Positions 17,070 to 26,432 of a stretch of DNA of 64,000 bases are shown here, in pieces (positions within the stretch are counted from its first letter, which is position 1; the number at the start of each line of letters is the position of its first letter). The stretch is from contig NZ_CP068983.1 in the NCBI RefSeq assembly GCF_016801025.1, positions 3,712,501 to 3,776,500 of the forward strand, given 5' to 3'. This DNA comes from Paradevosia shaoguanensis (lineage in GTDB: Bacteria > Pseudomonadota > Alphaproteobacteria > Rhizobiales > Devosiaceae). The notes beneath the pieces were generated by a model. That model was not told where the DNA came from, ran no database searches, and saw only the letters and a program-made list of their open reading frames with translations. The position numbers and the translations under genes were made by a program.

Positions 17070-17707
17070 CGCGCCTGCGCCCTGTCCCAGGCGTAGAAGT
17101 CGCCGGCATGGGACAGGGCATCCGCCAACCGCAATTCGTAGATTTCACGCGGTATCTCGATGCCGCCCAGCGATTGCAGGTGCGGGGTCAGGAATTGCGT
17201 ATCGAGCAGCCTGTAGCCGCCGGCATTGAGGCGCTCGACCAGATGCGCCAGGGCGATCTTGCTGGCGTCGGTGCGCCGGTGGAACATGGATTCCCCGAAG
17301 AAGGCCGCGCCCAGCGAGAGCCCGTAGAGCCCGCCCACCAGCTCGGCTCCGTCCCAGACCTCGACCGTATGCACGAGGCCTCGTTTGTAGAGCTGGCCGT
17401 AGAGCCTCCGGATCGTGCTGTTGATCCAGGTGGTTTCGCGCTCCGGCGCCGGCTCGGCGCAGCCATCGAATATGGCGTCGAGGCTTGTGTCGACCTTCAC
17501 CTGAAACGGGTGGTGTTTCAGTGTCTTGCGCAGGCTTCTTGATATCTTGAATCCGTTGAGCGGAATGATGCCGCGCATTTCCGGCGACACCCAGAAGAGA
17601 TCGGGTGACTCCGCATCCTCGGCCATCGGAAAGATACCGGCCTGGTAGGCCCGGATGATGAGTTCGGGCGTCAGGTCGATTTCGAAGGGGTCGGGTTTCT
17701 TGGACAT
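17066..17707 (-). CDS. aat: Leucyl/phenylalanyl-tRNA--protein transferase
   Basis: A 213-residue cytoplasmic transferase that adds Leu or Phe from charged tRNA to proteins with N-terminal Arg or Lys, marking them for the N-degron pathway (ClpS/ClpAP). Family motifs are clear: YQAGIFPMAED, FWVSPEMRGIIPLNGFKISRSLRKTLK, TWINSTIRRLYGQLYKRGLVHTVEVWDG and GGLYGLSLGAAFFGESMFHRRTDASK, then LLDTQFLTPHLQSLGG. It is the last gene of a leftward run after accC and converges on the GyrI-like gene with a 4-bp overlap. Confidence 0.95.
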   Translation of the reverse strand: MSKKPDPFEIDLTPELIIRAYQAGIFPMAEDAESPDLFWVSPEMRGIIPLNGFKISRSLRKTLKHHPFQVKVDTSLDAIFDGCAEPAPERETTWINSTIRRLYGQLYKRGLVHTVEVWDGAELVGGLYGLSLGAAFFGESMFHRRTDASKIALAHLVERLNAGGYRLLDTQFLTPHLQSLGGIEIPREIYELRLADALSHAGDFYAWDRAQAR

Positions 17708-17769
17708 GGCGGCTTTCGGCGCAGTCTAGCAGAACCGGCGCGCGGACTCATCCCCAAAGGCCAGAAACG

Positions 17770-17795
17770 CTTTCCCCGGCAAAAGCCGGGGAAAG
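17770..17795 (-). terminator. Hairpin after accC (possible terminator)
   Basis: A perfect 11-bp stem CTTTCCCCGGC/GCCGGGGAAAG with an AAAA loop lies 38 bp after the accC stop and 62 bp before aat. No T-run follows on the minus strand, so it may be a processing or partial-termination hairpin. Its CCCCGG/CCGGGG core resembles the palindromic repeats at 13585 and 46946. Confidence 0.5.
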
Positions 17796-17832
17796 ACATT
17801 GGGTCTGCGATCCAGGCGAGGAGGCCGAGGCC

Positions 17833-19173
17833 TCACTTCATGCCGAGATACTTTTCCAGCCAGTGGATGTCGTAGTTGCCGGCAATGATGTCAGGCTCGC
17901 GGATGAGGCGCTGGAACAGCGGCAGCGTGGTCTTGACGCCATCGACGACGAATTCGTCGATCGAGCGGCGCAGGCGCTGCAGGCATTCGTGGCGCGTGCG
18001 GCCGTAGACGATCAGCTTGCCGATCAGGCTGTCGTAGTAGGGCGGGATCGAATAGCCCTGATAGACCGCCGAATCCACGCGCACGCCGACGCCGCCGGCA
18101 GGGTGGTAGAAGCTGATCTTGCCCGGCGAGGGGGTAAAGGTCTGCGGGTCTTCCGCGTTGATGCGCACTTCGATGGCGTGGCCATAGAACTGCACGTCCT
18201 TCTGCCTGATCGAGAGCTTTTCGCCCGAAGCGACGCGGATCTGTTCGTAGACGATATCGATGCCGGTGATGCGCTCGGTAACCGGGTGCTCCACCTGCAG
18301 ACGCGTGTTCATTTCGATGAAATAGAACTCGCCGTTCTCGTAGAGGAACTCGATCGTGCCGGCGCCGGAATACTTGAGCTTGCGCATGGCCGCGGCGCAG
18401 ATTTCGCCGATTTCCTCGCGCTGTTCAGGCGGCACGCTCGGGGCGCTGGCTTCTTCCCAGACCTTCTGGTGGCGGCGCTGCAGCGAGCAGTCGCGCGTAC
18501 CCAGATGCACCGCGTTGCCTTGGCCGTCGCCCATCACCTGGACTTCGATATGGCGGGGCTTGGCGAGATACTTCTCGATATAGACCGAGTCATTGCCGAA
18601 GGCGGCCTTGGCCTCCGAGCGGGCGGTGGCGAGAGCCACGCCGATATCGAGCTCGGTATGGGCCACCTTCATGCCGCGACCGCCGCCGCCGGCGGTAGCC
18701 TTGATGAGCACGGGGTAGCCGATCTTGGCGGCGAGCACCTTGGCCTCGGCCTCGGTCTTCACTTCGCCTTCCGAGCCCGGAACCACGGGAATGCCAAGCT
18801 CCACCGCCGTCTTCTTGGCGGTGATCTTGTCGCCCATGATCTCGATATGGTGCGCCGAGGGGCCGATGAACGTGATCTTGTGCTCGTTGAGAATCTGCGC
18901 GAAGCGCGCGTTCTCGGAGAGGAAGCCGTAGCCCGGATGCACGGCATCGGCGCCGGTGATCTCACAGGCGGCCATGATCTGGGGGATGTTGAGATAGCTG
19001 TCGCGTGCCGGGGGTGGGCCGATGCAGACGCTCTCGTCGGCAAGGCGCACATGCATGGCGTTTGCGTCGGCGGTCGAGTGGACCGCCACGGTCTGGATAC
19101 CCAGTTCCTTGCAGGCGCGCAGGATGCGGAGCGCGATCTCGCCGCGATTGGCGATCAGGACCTTGGAGAACAT
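17833..19173 (-). CDS. accC: Acetyl-CoA carboxylase, biotin carboxylase subunit
   Basis: A 446-residue ATP-grasp enzyme that carboxylates the biotin on AccB, the first step of fatty-acid synthesis. The N-terminal domain starts FSKVLIANRGEIALRILRACKELGI; the ATP-binding glycine loop is KATAGGGGRGMKV; the metal and active-site stretch includes EFYFIEMNTRLQVEHPVTE, and the C-terminal domain has GHAIEVRINAEDP. Length is normal. It follows accB by 17 bp in a leftward operon. Confidence 0.97.
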   Translation of the reverse strand: MFSKVLIANRGEIALRILRACKELGIQTVAVHSTADANAMHVRLADESVCIGPPPARDSYLNIPQIMAACEITGADAVHPGYGFLSENARFAQILNEHKITFIGPSAHHIEIMGDKITAKKTAVELGIPVVPGSEGEVKTEAEAKVLAAKIGYPVLIKATAGGGGRGMKVAHTELDIGVALATARSEAKAAFGNDSVYIEKYLAKPRHIEVQVMGDGQGNAVHLGTRDCSLQRRHQKVWEEASAPSVPPEQREEIGEICAAAMRKLKYSGAGTIEFLYENGEFYFIEMNTRLQVEHPVTERITGIDIVYEQIRVASGEKLSIRQKDVQFYGHAIEVRINAEDPQTFTPSPGKISFYHPAGGVGVRVDSAVYQGYSIPPYYDSLIGKLIVYGRTRHECLQRLRRSIDEFVVDGVKTTLPLFQRLIREPDIIAGNYDIHWLEKYLGMK

Positions 19174-19190
19174 TCTGAGCGGCCTCCGCC

Positions 19191-19679
19191 TTACTCGATG
19201 ACGATCAGCGGCTGACCATATTCGACAGGCTGGGCGTCTTCCACGAGGATGCGCGTGACGGTGCCGGAGCGATGGGCCGGAATCTGGTTCATGGTCTTCA
19301 TCGCTTCGATGATCACGACCGTCTGGCCTTCGGAAACCTTGGTGCCGACTTCCACGAACGGGGAGGCGCCCGGCTCGGCCGCGCGGTAAGCGGTGCCGAC
19401 CATCGGGGAGGTAAGGGTGCCGGGGTTGGAAGCGAGGTCCTCGACGGCGGGAGCGGCGGCCGGCACGGAGCCGGCCGGAACGGCGGCCTGCGGCGCGGCA
19501 ACCATCGGGGCCGGCGCATAAGCGGGAGCGGCGACCTGCACCATTTCCTTGGCGAAGGAGCGCGTCACGCGGACGCGGAAATCATCCTGCTCGATCTCGA
19601 TTTCGGCGAGATTTTCCTTGTTGAGCAGTTCGGCAATGGTGCGGATCAGATCCTGGTCCACCTGGGATGCCTTGGTCAT
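19191..19679 (-). CDS. accB: Acetyl-CoA carboxylase, biotin carboxyl carrier protein
   Basis: A 162-residue carrier. An N-terminal region resembling other AccB ([32 protein letters not shown]) is joined by an Ala/Pro-rich linker (residues about 58-85) to the biotinyl domain, with the acceptor lysine at 128 in EAMKTMN. ATG 19679 is preferred because AAGGAG stands before it; the longer TTG frame to 19700 contains that site. It lies between aroQ and accC on one transcript. Confidence 0.96.
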   Translation of the reverse strand: MTKASQVDQDLIRTIAELLNKENLAEIEIEQDDFRVRVTRSFAKEMVQVAAPAYAPAPMVAAPQAAVPAGSVPAAAPAVEDLASNPGTLTSPMVGTAYRAAEPGASPFVEVGTKVSEGQTVVIIEAMKTMNQIPAHRSGTVTRILVEDAQPVEYGQPLIVIE

Positions 19680-19708
19680 GTTATTGTTCTCCTTCGGCAA
19701 CGCGAAAG

Positions 19709-20143
19709 TCAGAGTTTCTCGGCGAGGGCAGCCAGCGCGTAGCGGTAGCCCGAGGCGCCCAGCCCGCAGATGACCCCTAGAGCCACCGACGATACGTACG
19801 AATGATGGCGGAAAGGTTCGCGCGTGTGGATGTTGGTTAAGTGAACCTCGATGGTCGGCAGGCCCACGGCGCGCAAGGCGTCGTGGATGGCGACCGAGGT
19901 GTGTGAATAGGCGGCAGGGTTGATGACGATGCCATCGGCCGTCTTGCGCGCGTCCTGAATCCAGGTAACCAGTTCGCCCTCGGAATTGGTCTGCCGGAAA
20001 TCCAGCGCAAGCCCGAGCGACTTGGCCTCTTCCTTGCAGAGCTTTTCGATATCGGCGAGGGTCTGCGAACCATAGGTACCGGGCTCACGGGTGCCCAGGA
20101 GATTAAGGTTCGGCCCGTTGAGGACGAGTACGCGTTTTGCCAT
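19709..20143 (-). CDS. aroQ: Type II 3-dehydroquinate dehydratase
   Basis: A 144-residue shikimate-pathway enzyme (3-dehydroquinate to 3-dehydroshikimate). Diagnostic motifs are [20 protein letters not shown] (with the catalytic tyrosine), [34 protein letters not shown] and [22 protein letters not shown] 20143 gives the standard N-terminus; its ribosome site is weak. It sits 29 bp before accB, the arrangement seen in many alphaproteobacteria. It shares a pathway with aroA at 47118, which is not linked. Confidence 0.96.
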   Translation of the reverse strand: MAKRVLVLNGPNLNLLGTREPGTYGSQTLADIEKLCKEEAKSLGLALDFRQTNSEGELVTWIQDARKTADGIVINPAAYSHTSVAIHDALRAVGLPTIEVHLTNIHTREPFRHHSYVSSVALGVICGLGASGYRYALAALAEKL

Positions 20144-20227
20144 GATCGTTGGGTTTTGCCCTGTCGCCCGTGCTGACGCAAGCTGCACTATACGAAATGC
20201 ACGGAAAAGGCAAAGCCGGCCACGCTA

Positions 20228-21085
20228 TCAGCCGCTGGTGCAGACCGTGTCGCCGCAGGCACGCATATTGGCGATCCGGCCGCGCAATTCGTCCAGTCCG
20301 ATGGCGCCGGGGATCAGCTCGTTGCCGATGATATAGGTCGGCGTGCCGGTGATGTTGAGCGACTTGGCCAGCCGGTAATTGCGCTCGAGCGCGCCGCTGA
20401 CGTCGTCCTCACCCATTTTGAGCGCGAGGTCGACCTTGCTCATGCCCAGCTTCTGCGCCTCTTCGAGAGCCGTGTCGCCGGTCACCTTGCCGCGCGAGGA
20501 GAAGAGGGCCTGGTGGAAGGTCCAGTAGTCGACCTTCTTGTCCTTGCCCACCAGCACCGCGACGCGCGCCGCATCGACGGATTCCTTGGAGAGGATCGGG
20601 AATTCCTTGAGGATGACCTTGAGGTTGGGATCTTCGGCGAGGAGCGTCGCCAGGTCGGGCAGGGCGCTGCGGCAATAGCCGCAATTGTAGTCGAACATCT
20701 CGACCAGCGTCACATCGCCGTTCGGGTTGCCCAGCACCACGTGATCGGGGTCGTTGTAGATCGCGTCGCTCATCTGCGCGAGCATGGTCTTGGCCTTGTC
20801 GCGCTGCTCTGCGCGCAGCTGCGTATCGAGCGCCTCGGAAACCCGCTGCAGGATGCGCGGATTGCCCATCAGGTAGCTCTCGATCATCGGATTGAGCTTG
20901 TCCTGGTCGATGGACGCCGTCTCGACCGGAGCAGGCGTAGCAGCCTCGCGCTCCTTGAGCACGTCCTCGACGACTGAGCGGATCGCGGCCGTATCGGTCG
21001 TCGCCGGCTTGTTCCAGAGCGATACCGCCAGTCCGCCACCCAATATGCCGACAAGGGCAACCAGCGCGAGGGTTAGGCGGGACAT
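20228..21085 (-). CDS. DsbA-family thiol oxidoreductase, membrane-anchored or exported
   Basis: A 285-residue protein: an N-terminal hydrophobic segment (residues 5-23), a helical region with ScsC/Com1-like spacing (residues 30-110), and a thioredoxin-fold domain with the redox site NCGYCRSALPDL (Cys135, Cys138) and cis-proline TGTPTYIIG. It should introduce or isomerise disulfides in the periplasm. Two more cysteines are at the C-terminus (ACGDTVC). The start at 21085 is chosen because GGAG lies upstream at proper distance; a Met at 21100 lacks one. It is the first gene of the leftward aroQ-acc run, 84 bp before aroQ. Confidence 0.9.
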   Translation of the reverse strand: MSRLTLALVALVGILGGGLAVSLWNKPATTDTAAIRSVVEDVLKEREAATPAPVETASIDQDKLNPMIESYLMGNPRILQRVSEALDTQLRAEQRDKAKTMLAQMSDAIYNDPDHVVLGNPNGDVTLVEMFDYNCGYCRSALPDLATLLAEDPNLKVILKEFPILSKESVDAARVAVLVGKDKKVDYWTFHQALFSSRGKVTGDTALEEAQKLGMSKVDLALKMGEDDVSGALERNYRLAKSLNITGTPTYIIGNELIPGAIGLDELRGRIANMRACGDTVCTSG

Positions 21086-21255
21086 CGGCAACAACTCCAT
21101 GAATCGACAGGGCGACTGATAGCAGGTTTGCCGGCAAACGGTCACCCGCCCCTCAATGAAGCCATCAATTCTTGTTGAGGCAAGAGCCGTAGCGCCTCCG
21201 CCCTTGATCCGTCGCCCGTCCTCAGGCAGACCATCCCGGCAAACCGGAACACCCC

Positions 21256-22410
21256 ATGACCAGCACCGCGCCCGATATCGGCCTCAAGCCCTTCCACGCC
21301 ATGGAAATGGTTTCGCTCGCCCAGGAGATCGAGGCATCGGGCCGCAGCGTCTGTCACCTCGAAGTGGGCGAGCCTGCCGCGCCGCCGGCTCCCCGCGTCA
21401 TCGAGGCCGTCCGCGCCGCCCTCCCGCAACCACAGCGCTACACGGCCTCCAAGGGGCTCATCGAACTACGTGAGGCGCTGGCGCACTATTACGAGTCCCA
21501 GCACGGGGTTAGCGCCGATCCTCAATCCATGATGGTAACGATGGGGTCGTCCTCCGGCTTCATCCTCGCCTTCCATGCCGCCTTCCGGCCAGGTGCGAAG
21601 ATCGCCGTCACGCGTCCCGGCTATCCGGCCTATCTCAATACGCTTGATGGCCTCGGCTTTCGCGCCGTCGAAATCCCGCTCACCGCCGCCTCCGGCTGGC
21701 GCCTCACCGCTGCCGATATCGAGGCCGCCTATCGCGCCGAGCCCTTCGAGGGACTGCTCTTTGCCAGTCCCGCCAATCCCACCGGCGGCGCCGTCGACCG
21801 TCAGGGCCTCAAGGAGATCATCGATGCCTGCGCGCGGCTCGGCGTGCGGTTCATCTCCGACGAAATCTATCACGGCCTCGACTATCGTGGCCCTTCGGTC
21901 AGCGCGCTCGAACTCACGGGCGACGCCATCGTCATCAACAGCTTCTCGAAATACTATTGCATGACCGGCTGGCGGGTCGGCTGGATGGTCCTGCCGCCCG
22001 ACCTCATCCGCCGCGCCGAGATGCTGCAGCAGAATTTCTTCATCTCCGCGCCCACGCTCAGCCAGATCGGCGCGACCGTCGCCCTCGGCGAACGCGACTA
22101 TTCCGAAGAGCAGAAGGCACGCTACGCCGCCAACCGCACGCTCATCAACAAGGGCCTGCGCGAACTCGGTCTCGATACCGGCCATGAAGCCGAGGGCGCT
22201 TTCTACGCCTATGCCGATGTCAGCCGCTTCACCAACGATTCCCTGGCCTTCAGCAAAGAGCTGCTCAACCAGGCCGCCGTCGCCGCCACTCCCGGCATCG
22301 ACTTCGACCGCGTCAACGGCAACCGCTTCGTACGCTTCTCCTATGCCGGCTCCGCCGAAACGATCGAAGAGGCGCTGACCCGGATGAGCCATTTCCTCTC
22401 GACACGCTAA
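21256..22410 (+). CDS. PLP-dependent class I/II aminotransferase
   Basis: A 384-residue fold-type I aminotransferase. Features are the substrate-side LEVGEPAAPPAP, the cofactor loop TMGSSSGFILAF, ASPANPTGGAVD (aspartate-family NPTG), SDEIYHGLDY, the PLP lysine in NSFSKYYCMTGWRVGW and the arginine anchor FVRFSYAGS near the end. The family transfers amino groups between amino acids and 2-oxo acids; the substrate cannot be assigned. The gene diverges from the DsbA-family gene, with 170 bp between starts holding both promoters, and is followed by a repeat-like hairpin. Confidence 0.92.
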   Translation: MTSTAPDIGLKPFHAMEMVSLAQEIEASGRSVCHLEVGEPAAPPAPRVIEAVRAALPQPQRYTASKGLIELREALAHYYESQHGVSADPQSMMVTMGSSSGFILAFHAAFRPGAKIAVTRPGYPAYLNTLDGLGFRAVEIPLTAASGWRLTAADIEAAYRAEPFEGLLFASPANPTGGAVDRQGLKEIIDACARLGVRFISDEIYHGLDYRGPSVSALELTGDAIVINSFSKYYCMTGWRVGWMVLPPDLIRRAEMLQQNFFISAPTLSQIGATVALGERDYSEEQKARYAANRTLINKGLRELGLDTGHEAEGAFYAYADVSRFTNDSLAFSKELLNQAAVAATPGIDFDRVNGNRFVRFSYAGSAETIEEALTRMSHFLSTR

Positions 22411-22431
22411 CCCGGCGAGATCGCGCCCCGT

Positions 22432-22477
22432 CACTCTCTCCTCTTGAGGGAGAGAGTGCCCGAAGGGCGGGTGAGGG
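22432..22477. repeat. Short double-hairpin repeat of REP type
   Basis: CACTCTCTCC (22432-22441) pairs with GGAGAGAGTG (22449-22458), and a second hairpin GCCC-GAA-GGGC (22458-22468) follows directly. The string resembles dispersed intergenic repeats common in rhizobial genomes. It lies between convergent genes and could also serve as a terminator; no T-run is present. Confidence 0.6.
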
Positions 22478-22506
22478 GGCCAGCATCGCGGCCCCTCATC
22501 GTTACC

Positions 22507-22881
22507 TCACCGCGGATTCTCCGTCCGAACAAACGGCCGCAGCCGGTGCCCATCGGGGTCGGCGGCAACGAAGGTATAGCCGAAATCCATGTCCGTCGGC
22601 TCCTGCTCGATCTTGAGACCGAGAGTCTTCCAGGCCTCGTAAGTCCTTAGCAGTTCATCGTTATCGGCGATCGTGAACGACAGCTCGCTTCCCCCGGCGG
22701 GCCTCGGCGCCGGGACCATCTCATCGGCCAGCCACAGGCCGACCTTGAGCCCCGTCGGCAGCACGTAGAGTACGAAGGTCTCGGAGTTCTCGACCGGCTC
22801 CGCTCCAAGGATGCGCGAATAGAGTTTAGCGCTCTCCCGCGGGTTCTTCACCGCCAGCAGCACGTAGTTGAGGACTGACAT
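22507..22881 (-). CDS. VOC-family protein (glyoxalase/bleomycin-resistance fold)
   Basis: A 124-residue vicinal-oxygen-chelate protein made of two beta-alpha-beta-beta-beta units: LNYVLLAVKNPRESAKLYSRILGAEPV at the start and GYTFVAADPDGHRLRPFVR at the end, which carries the family D-P-D-G-H pattern. Such proteins are metal-dependent isomerases, dioxygenases or drug-binding proteins; the ligand is unknown. GGAGAG precedes the ATG. It is 66 bp downstream of a WYL regulator on the same strand, which may control it. Confidence 0.85.
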   Translation of the reverse strand: MSVLNYVLLAVKNPRESAKLYSRILGAEPVENSETFVLYVLPTGLKVGLWLADEMVPAPRPAGGSELSFTIADNDELLRTYEAWKTLGLKIEQEPTDMDFGYTFVAADPDGHRLRPFVRTENPR

Positions 22882-22947
22882 CTGTTCTCTCCATCTGGTT
22901 GATGGAGCAACGCTAATCGCCGGCGCTGACAGTTTCCGGCAGTGGCC

Positions 22948-23664
22948 TCAAGTCCCGCTGTCGGGCGGAATACCCTGCGTCTGCCGCCATTCCTTGAGCA
23001 GCACCGCGCGTCGCCGCGGATAGCCGTTTTCCGTCGCCGTGATGCCCTGGATACGGTCGGTGCGGAAATGCCGGAAGTCTCCGCGCAGCTCGCACCAGGC
23101 GACCACGATCCGCACATGCTCGAAAAAGCCGATGGCGAACGGCCAGATCGTCCGCTCGACGTCGCCATAGGTGATGACCAGCTTGCGCTCCCGCCGGATC
23201 GCCTCGCGGATCAGCCCGGCATCGACCAGTGACACATGCTCCGTCCGTGGCCCCACAAGCAGCGTCGCTGCCTCAACCTCGTCGCGCAGTTCAGCCGGCA
23301 GTACCGCCGCGATCTTGGCCAATGCGTCGGCTGCCGCTGCCCCGAGCCCGGCATCATCAGCCCGCCGCGCCACCCAGCGCGAGCCGAGCACCAGTGCCTC
23401 GAGCTCCTCTGTCGAGAACATCAGCGGGGGCAGGGTGAAGCCCGGGCGAAGCACGTAGCCCAGTCCCGGCTCGCCTTCGATATTGGCGCCCTGGCCCTGC
23501 AACGTAGCGATGTCGCGGTAGAACGTGCGCATCGAGACGCCCAGCTCGTTGGCCAGCACATGCCCCGGCACCGGATTGCGGTGGCGGCGCAGGATCTGCA
23601 ACAGGTCAAGAAGGCGTTCGGTGCGCGACAAGGCTTGGGTCTCGATGAGCCGCAAACCTAGCAC
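22948..23664 (-). CDS. YafY-type HTH/WYL-domain transcriptional regulator
   Basis: About 238 residues. The N-terminal helix-turn-helix (RTERLLDLLQILRRHRNPVPGHVLANELGVSMRTFYRDIATLQGQGANIEGEPGLGYVLR) is followed by a WYL domain with LIREAIRRERKLVITYGD and IWPFAIGFFEHVRIVVAWCELRGDFRHFRTDRI. WYL proteins sense small ligands or nucleic acids. The start is uncertain between GTG 23664 and TTG 23631, and neither has a good ribosome site. The likely target is the VOC gene just downstream. Confidence 0.87.
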   Translation of the reverse strand: MLGLRLIETQALSRTERLLDLLQILRRHRNPVPGHVLANELGVSMRTFYRDIATLQGQGANIEGEPGLGYVLRPGFTLPPLMFSTEELEALVLGSRWVARRADDAGLGAAAADALAKIAAVLPAELRDEVEAATLLVGPRTEHVSLVDAGLIREAIRRERKLVITYGDVERTIWPFAIGFFEHVRIVVAWCELRGDFRHFRTDRIQGITATENGYPRRRAVLLKEWRQTQGIPPDSGT

Positions 23665-23680
23665 GGCCCCACAATGAACA

Positions 23681-23708
23681 AGGGGCGAAATCCTGCGATT
23701 TCGCCCCT
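23681..23708 (-). terminator. Terminator hairpin after rne
   Basis: A perfect 12-bp stem AGGGGCGAAATC/GATTTCGCCCCT with a 4-base loop lies 24 bp after the rne stop. On the minus strand it is followed by TGTTCATTG, only a weak T-run. It separates rne from the WYL regulator gene. Confidence 0.72.
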
Positions 23709-23732
23709 CGAAACTATCGCTATGTCAGGCGC

Positions 23733-26432
23733 TCAGTTTCCGAAGAACCCGCGCTGCCACCAGCCGGCCTTCTTCTTGGGCGGCTCTTCGGTGGATGCGG
23801 CTTCCGGCGCGGCCGAGCTCACGATGATCTCGTCGGGCGGTAGGGTCTTCTTGCGGCTCTTCTTTTCCGGCTCAGCGGGCACTTCGGCTGCGGGTTCAGC
23901 CACAGGCACGGGCGCCGCTTCGGTCACTGCGGGAGCCGCTGCGACTTCTTCGGCGGCAGCCGGCTTCTTGCGGGCGCGAGTACGCTTCGGCTTAGCCTCG
24001 GCGGGCGCTTCTTCGGCAGCGGCAGCTTCCGGAGCGGCAGCGGGCGCAGGAGCTTCCGCGGCCGGTGCTTCCTCAGCCGCGGGTGCGGCCTTCTTGCGAG
24101 TGCGGGTGCGCTTGGGCTTTTCGGCCACTGCCTCTTCGGCCGGTGCTTCGGCGGCTGCCACGGGTTCCGGGGCAGGGGCGGCAGCCGGTGCTTCGGCCAC
24201 TTCCACCACCGCGACTTCCTCGGCGGCTACGGCCTCGACGGCCTCGCCTTCAGCTCCCTCATCGGCGCCATTGGCCTCGATGTGTTCGCCGTTCTCGCGA
24301 CGGTTGCGGCGACCACCGCGGCGGCCACGACGGCGACGCTTGCGCGGCTCGCCATTCTCGTCGCGCGCGGCGCCATTGGCAGCTTCCTGGGAAGCGCCTT
24401 CCTCGCCTTCGTCTTCCTCACCCTCGGCATCGCTGTCCTGGCTGTCCTGAGCCTGGCGCGGCTGCTGGGGCTGACGCTCGCCTTCGGGACGGTCACCACC
24501 ACGACGGCGGCGACGACGGCGACGGCGCGAATCCCCGTCGGCATCGGAGGAGCGGGCCGAGACTTCCTCGCCCTCGGAGACCGTTTCCTCGATCTCTTCT
24601 TCCTCGTCCTCGACGAATTCTTCCATCGCAGCGGTATCGACGCGCACGTGCTCGGTGCCGTTGGTGGCCTGCTCGCTATAGTGATGGACGCGGGTTTCGC
24701 CCTTCTCGATGTTGAACTGCGTACCGGTCAGCTTGGCGTCGGCAGTGATGGTGATCGAGAGGTGATACTTGGCTTCGAGCGCAGTCAGCGTATCGCGCTT
24801 GGTGTTGAGGATATAGAGGGCCACATCCATCGGCACGCGCACGTTGATCGACTGGCCGGGACGGCGCAGCACGGTGTCCTCGACGTGGCGCATGACCATC
24901 AGGGCCACGCTTTCCACCGAGCGGATCAGACCCGTGCCTTCGCAGAGCGGGCACTTGTGGGTCGAGCTCTCGACGACGCCGAAGCGGATGCGCTGGCGGC
25001 TCATTTCCATCAGGCCGAAATGGCTGATGCGGCCGACCTGGATGCGTGCTCGGTCGTTCTTGAGGCAATCCTTGAGCTTGCGCTCAACCGCCCGGTTGGA
25101 GCGGTTCTCGACCATGTCGATGAAGTCGATGACGATGAGGCCGGCCAGGTCGCGCAGGCGCAGCTGGCGCGCGATTTCCTCGGCCGCTTCCAGGTTCGTC
25201 TGGAGCGCCGTGTCCTCGATATTGTGTTCCTTGGTGGCGCGGCCCGAGTTCACGTCGATCGAAACCAGGGCTTCGGTCGGGTTGATCACGAGATAGCCGC
25301 CCGAGGGCAGGGTGACCTGCGGGGAGAACATGGCGTCTAGCTGGTTCTCCACATTGTACTTGGAGAACAGTGGCTGATCTTCCCTGTATTGCTGCACGTT
25401 CTTGGCGTGCGAGGGCATGATCATGCGCATGAAGTCCTTGGCTTCGCGATAGGCGTTGTCGCCTGCCACCAGCACTTCATCGATGTCCTTGTTGTAGAGG
25501 TCGCGGATGGTCCGCTTGATGAGCGAGCCTTCCTCGTAGACGAGGCAGGGCGCCTGGCTGCGCAGGGTGAGGTTGCGCACGTTTTCCCAGAGCCGCAGCA
25601 GGTATTCGTAGTCGCGCTTGACCTCGGCCTTGGTGCGCGAGGCGCCGGCCGTGCGCAGGATCACGCCCATGCCCTGCGGCACGTCGAGATCGGCGGTGAT
25701 TTCCTTCAAGCGCTTGCGGTCGGCGGCGTTGGTGATCTTGCGGGAGATGCCGCCGCCACGGGCGGTATTGGGCATCAGCACCGAATAGCGGCCGGCGAGC
25801 GACAGATAGGTGGTGAGAGCCGCGCCCTTGTTGCCGCGCTCTTCCTTGACCACCTGCACCAGCATCACCTGGCGGCGCTTGATGACTTCCTGGATCTTGT
25901 ACTTGCGCGCATTGTTGCTGCGCCGGCGCTCGGGAACTTCTTCCTCGACCGCATCGCCGCCACCGACGCTCTCGACCGGCTCGTTGGAGACGGGAGCTTC
26001 CTCGATATGGCTGTGCGAGCCTTCCATATCCTGCGTGTCCGTCTCCGCGTCAGGTTCGCTGACGCCGGCCGGCAGGCTGATCGAATCCTCCGCGGCGGCC
26101 TCGGCGGCTGCAGCGCTGTCTTCGTGCTCGTGGTGGTCGTCCTCGTGTTCCTCATCGCGCAGCAGGGCTTCGCGGTCGGCTACGGGGATCTGGTAGTAGT
26201 CAGGGTGGATTTCGCTGAAAGCCAGGAAGCCGTGACGGTTCCCGCCATACTCGACGAACGCCGCCTGCAACGACGGCTCCACTCGGGTAACCTTGGCGAG
26301 GTAGATATTCCCCCGCAACTGCTGCCTCTGGGCAGACTCGAAATCGAACTCTTCGAGCCGATTTCCGCTAGTGACTACAACGCGCGTTTCTTCCGGGTGG
26401 ATGGCATCCACCAGCATTCTCTTTGTTGGCAT
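23733..26432 (-). CDS. rne: Ribonuclease E
   Basis: An 899-residue endoribonuclease, the core of the RNA degradosome. It begins MPTKRMLVDAIHPEETRVVV. The S1 domain is split by a long acidic insert (about residues 90-185, rich in Glu, Asp and His), an alphaproteobacterial trait. The catalytic DNase I-like part has VSIDVNSGRATKE and DLAGLIVIDFIDM, which hold the metal-binding aspartates, and the zinc-link THKCPLCEGTG. The C-terminal third is disordered: Arg-rich blocks (RRRRRRRGGDRPEGE, RKRRRRGRRGGRRNRRE) alternate with Ala/Pro/Glu repeats containing KPKRTRTRKK twice, ending in WWQRGFFGN. The start at 26432 is chosen from family length. A long leader probably serves autoregulation. Confidence 0.95.
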   Translation of the reverse strand: MPTKRMLVDAIHPEETRVVVTSGNRLEEFDFESAQRQQLRGNIYLAKVTRVEPSLQAAFVEYGGNRHGFLAFSEIHPDYYQIPVADREALLRDEEHEDDHHEHEDSAAAAEAAAEDSISLPAGVSEPDAETDTQDMEGSHSHIEEAPVSNEPVESVGGGDAVEEEVPERRRSNNARKYKIQEVIKRRQVMLVQVVKEERGNKGAALTTYLSLAGRYSVLMPNTARGGGISRKITNAADRKRLKEITADLDVPQGMGVILRTAGASRTKAEVKRDYEYLLRLWENVRNLTLRSQAPCLVYEEGSLIKRTIRDLYNKDIDEVLVAGDNAYREAKDFMRMIMPSHAKNVQQYREDQPLFSKYNVENQLDAMFSPQVTLPSGGYLVINPTEALVSIDVNSGRATKEHNIEDTALQTNLEAAEEIARQLRLRDLAGLIVIDFIDMVENRSNRAVERKLKDCLKNDRARIQVGRISHFGLMEMSRQRIRFGVVESSTHKCPLCEGTGLIRSVESVALMVMRHVEDTVLRRPGQSINVRVPMDVALYILNTKRDTLTALEAKYHLSITITADAKLTGTQFNIEKGETRVHHYSEQATNGTEHVRVDTAAMEEFVEDEEEEIEETVSEGEEVSARSSDADGDSRRRRRRRRRGGDRPEGERQPQQPRQAQDSQDSDAEGEEDEGEEGASQEAANGAARDENGEPRKRRRRGRRGGRRNRRENGEHIEANGADEGAEGEAVEAVAAEEVAVVEVAEAPAAAPAPEPVAAAEAPAEEAVAEKPKRTRTRKKAAPAAEEAPAAEAPAPAAAPEAAAAEEAPAEAKPKRTRARKKPAAAEEVAAAPAVTEAAPVPVAEPAAEVPAEPEKKSRKKTLPPDEIIVSSAAPEAASTEEPPKKKAGWWQRGFFGN

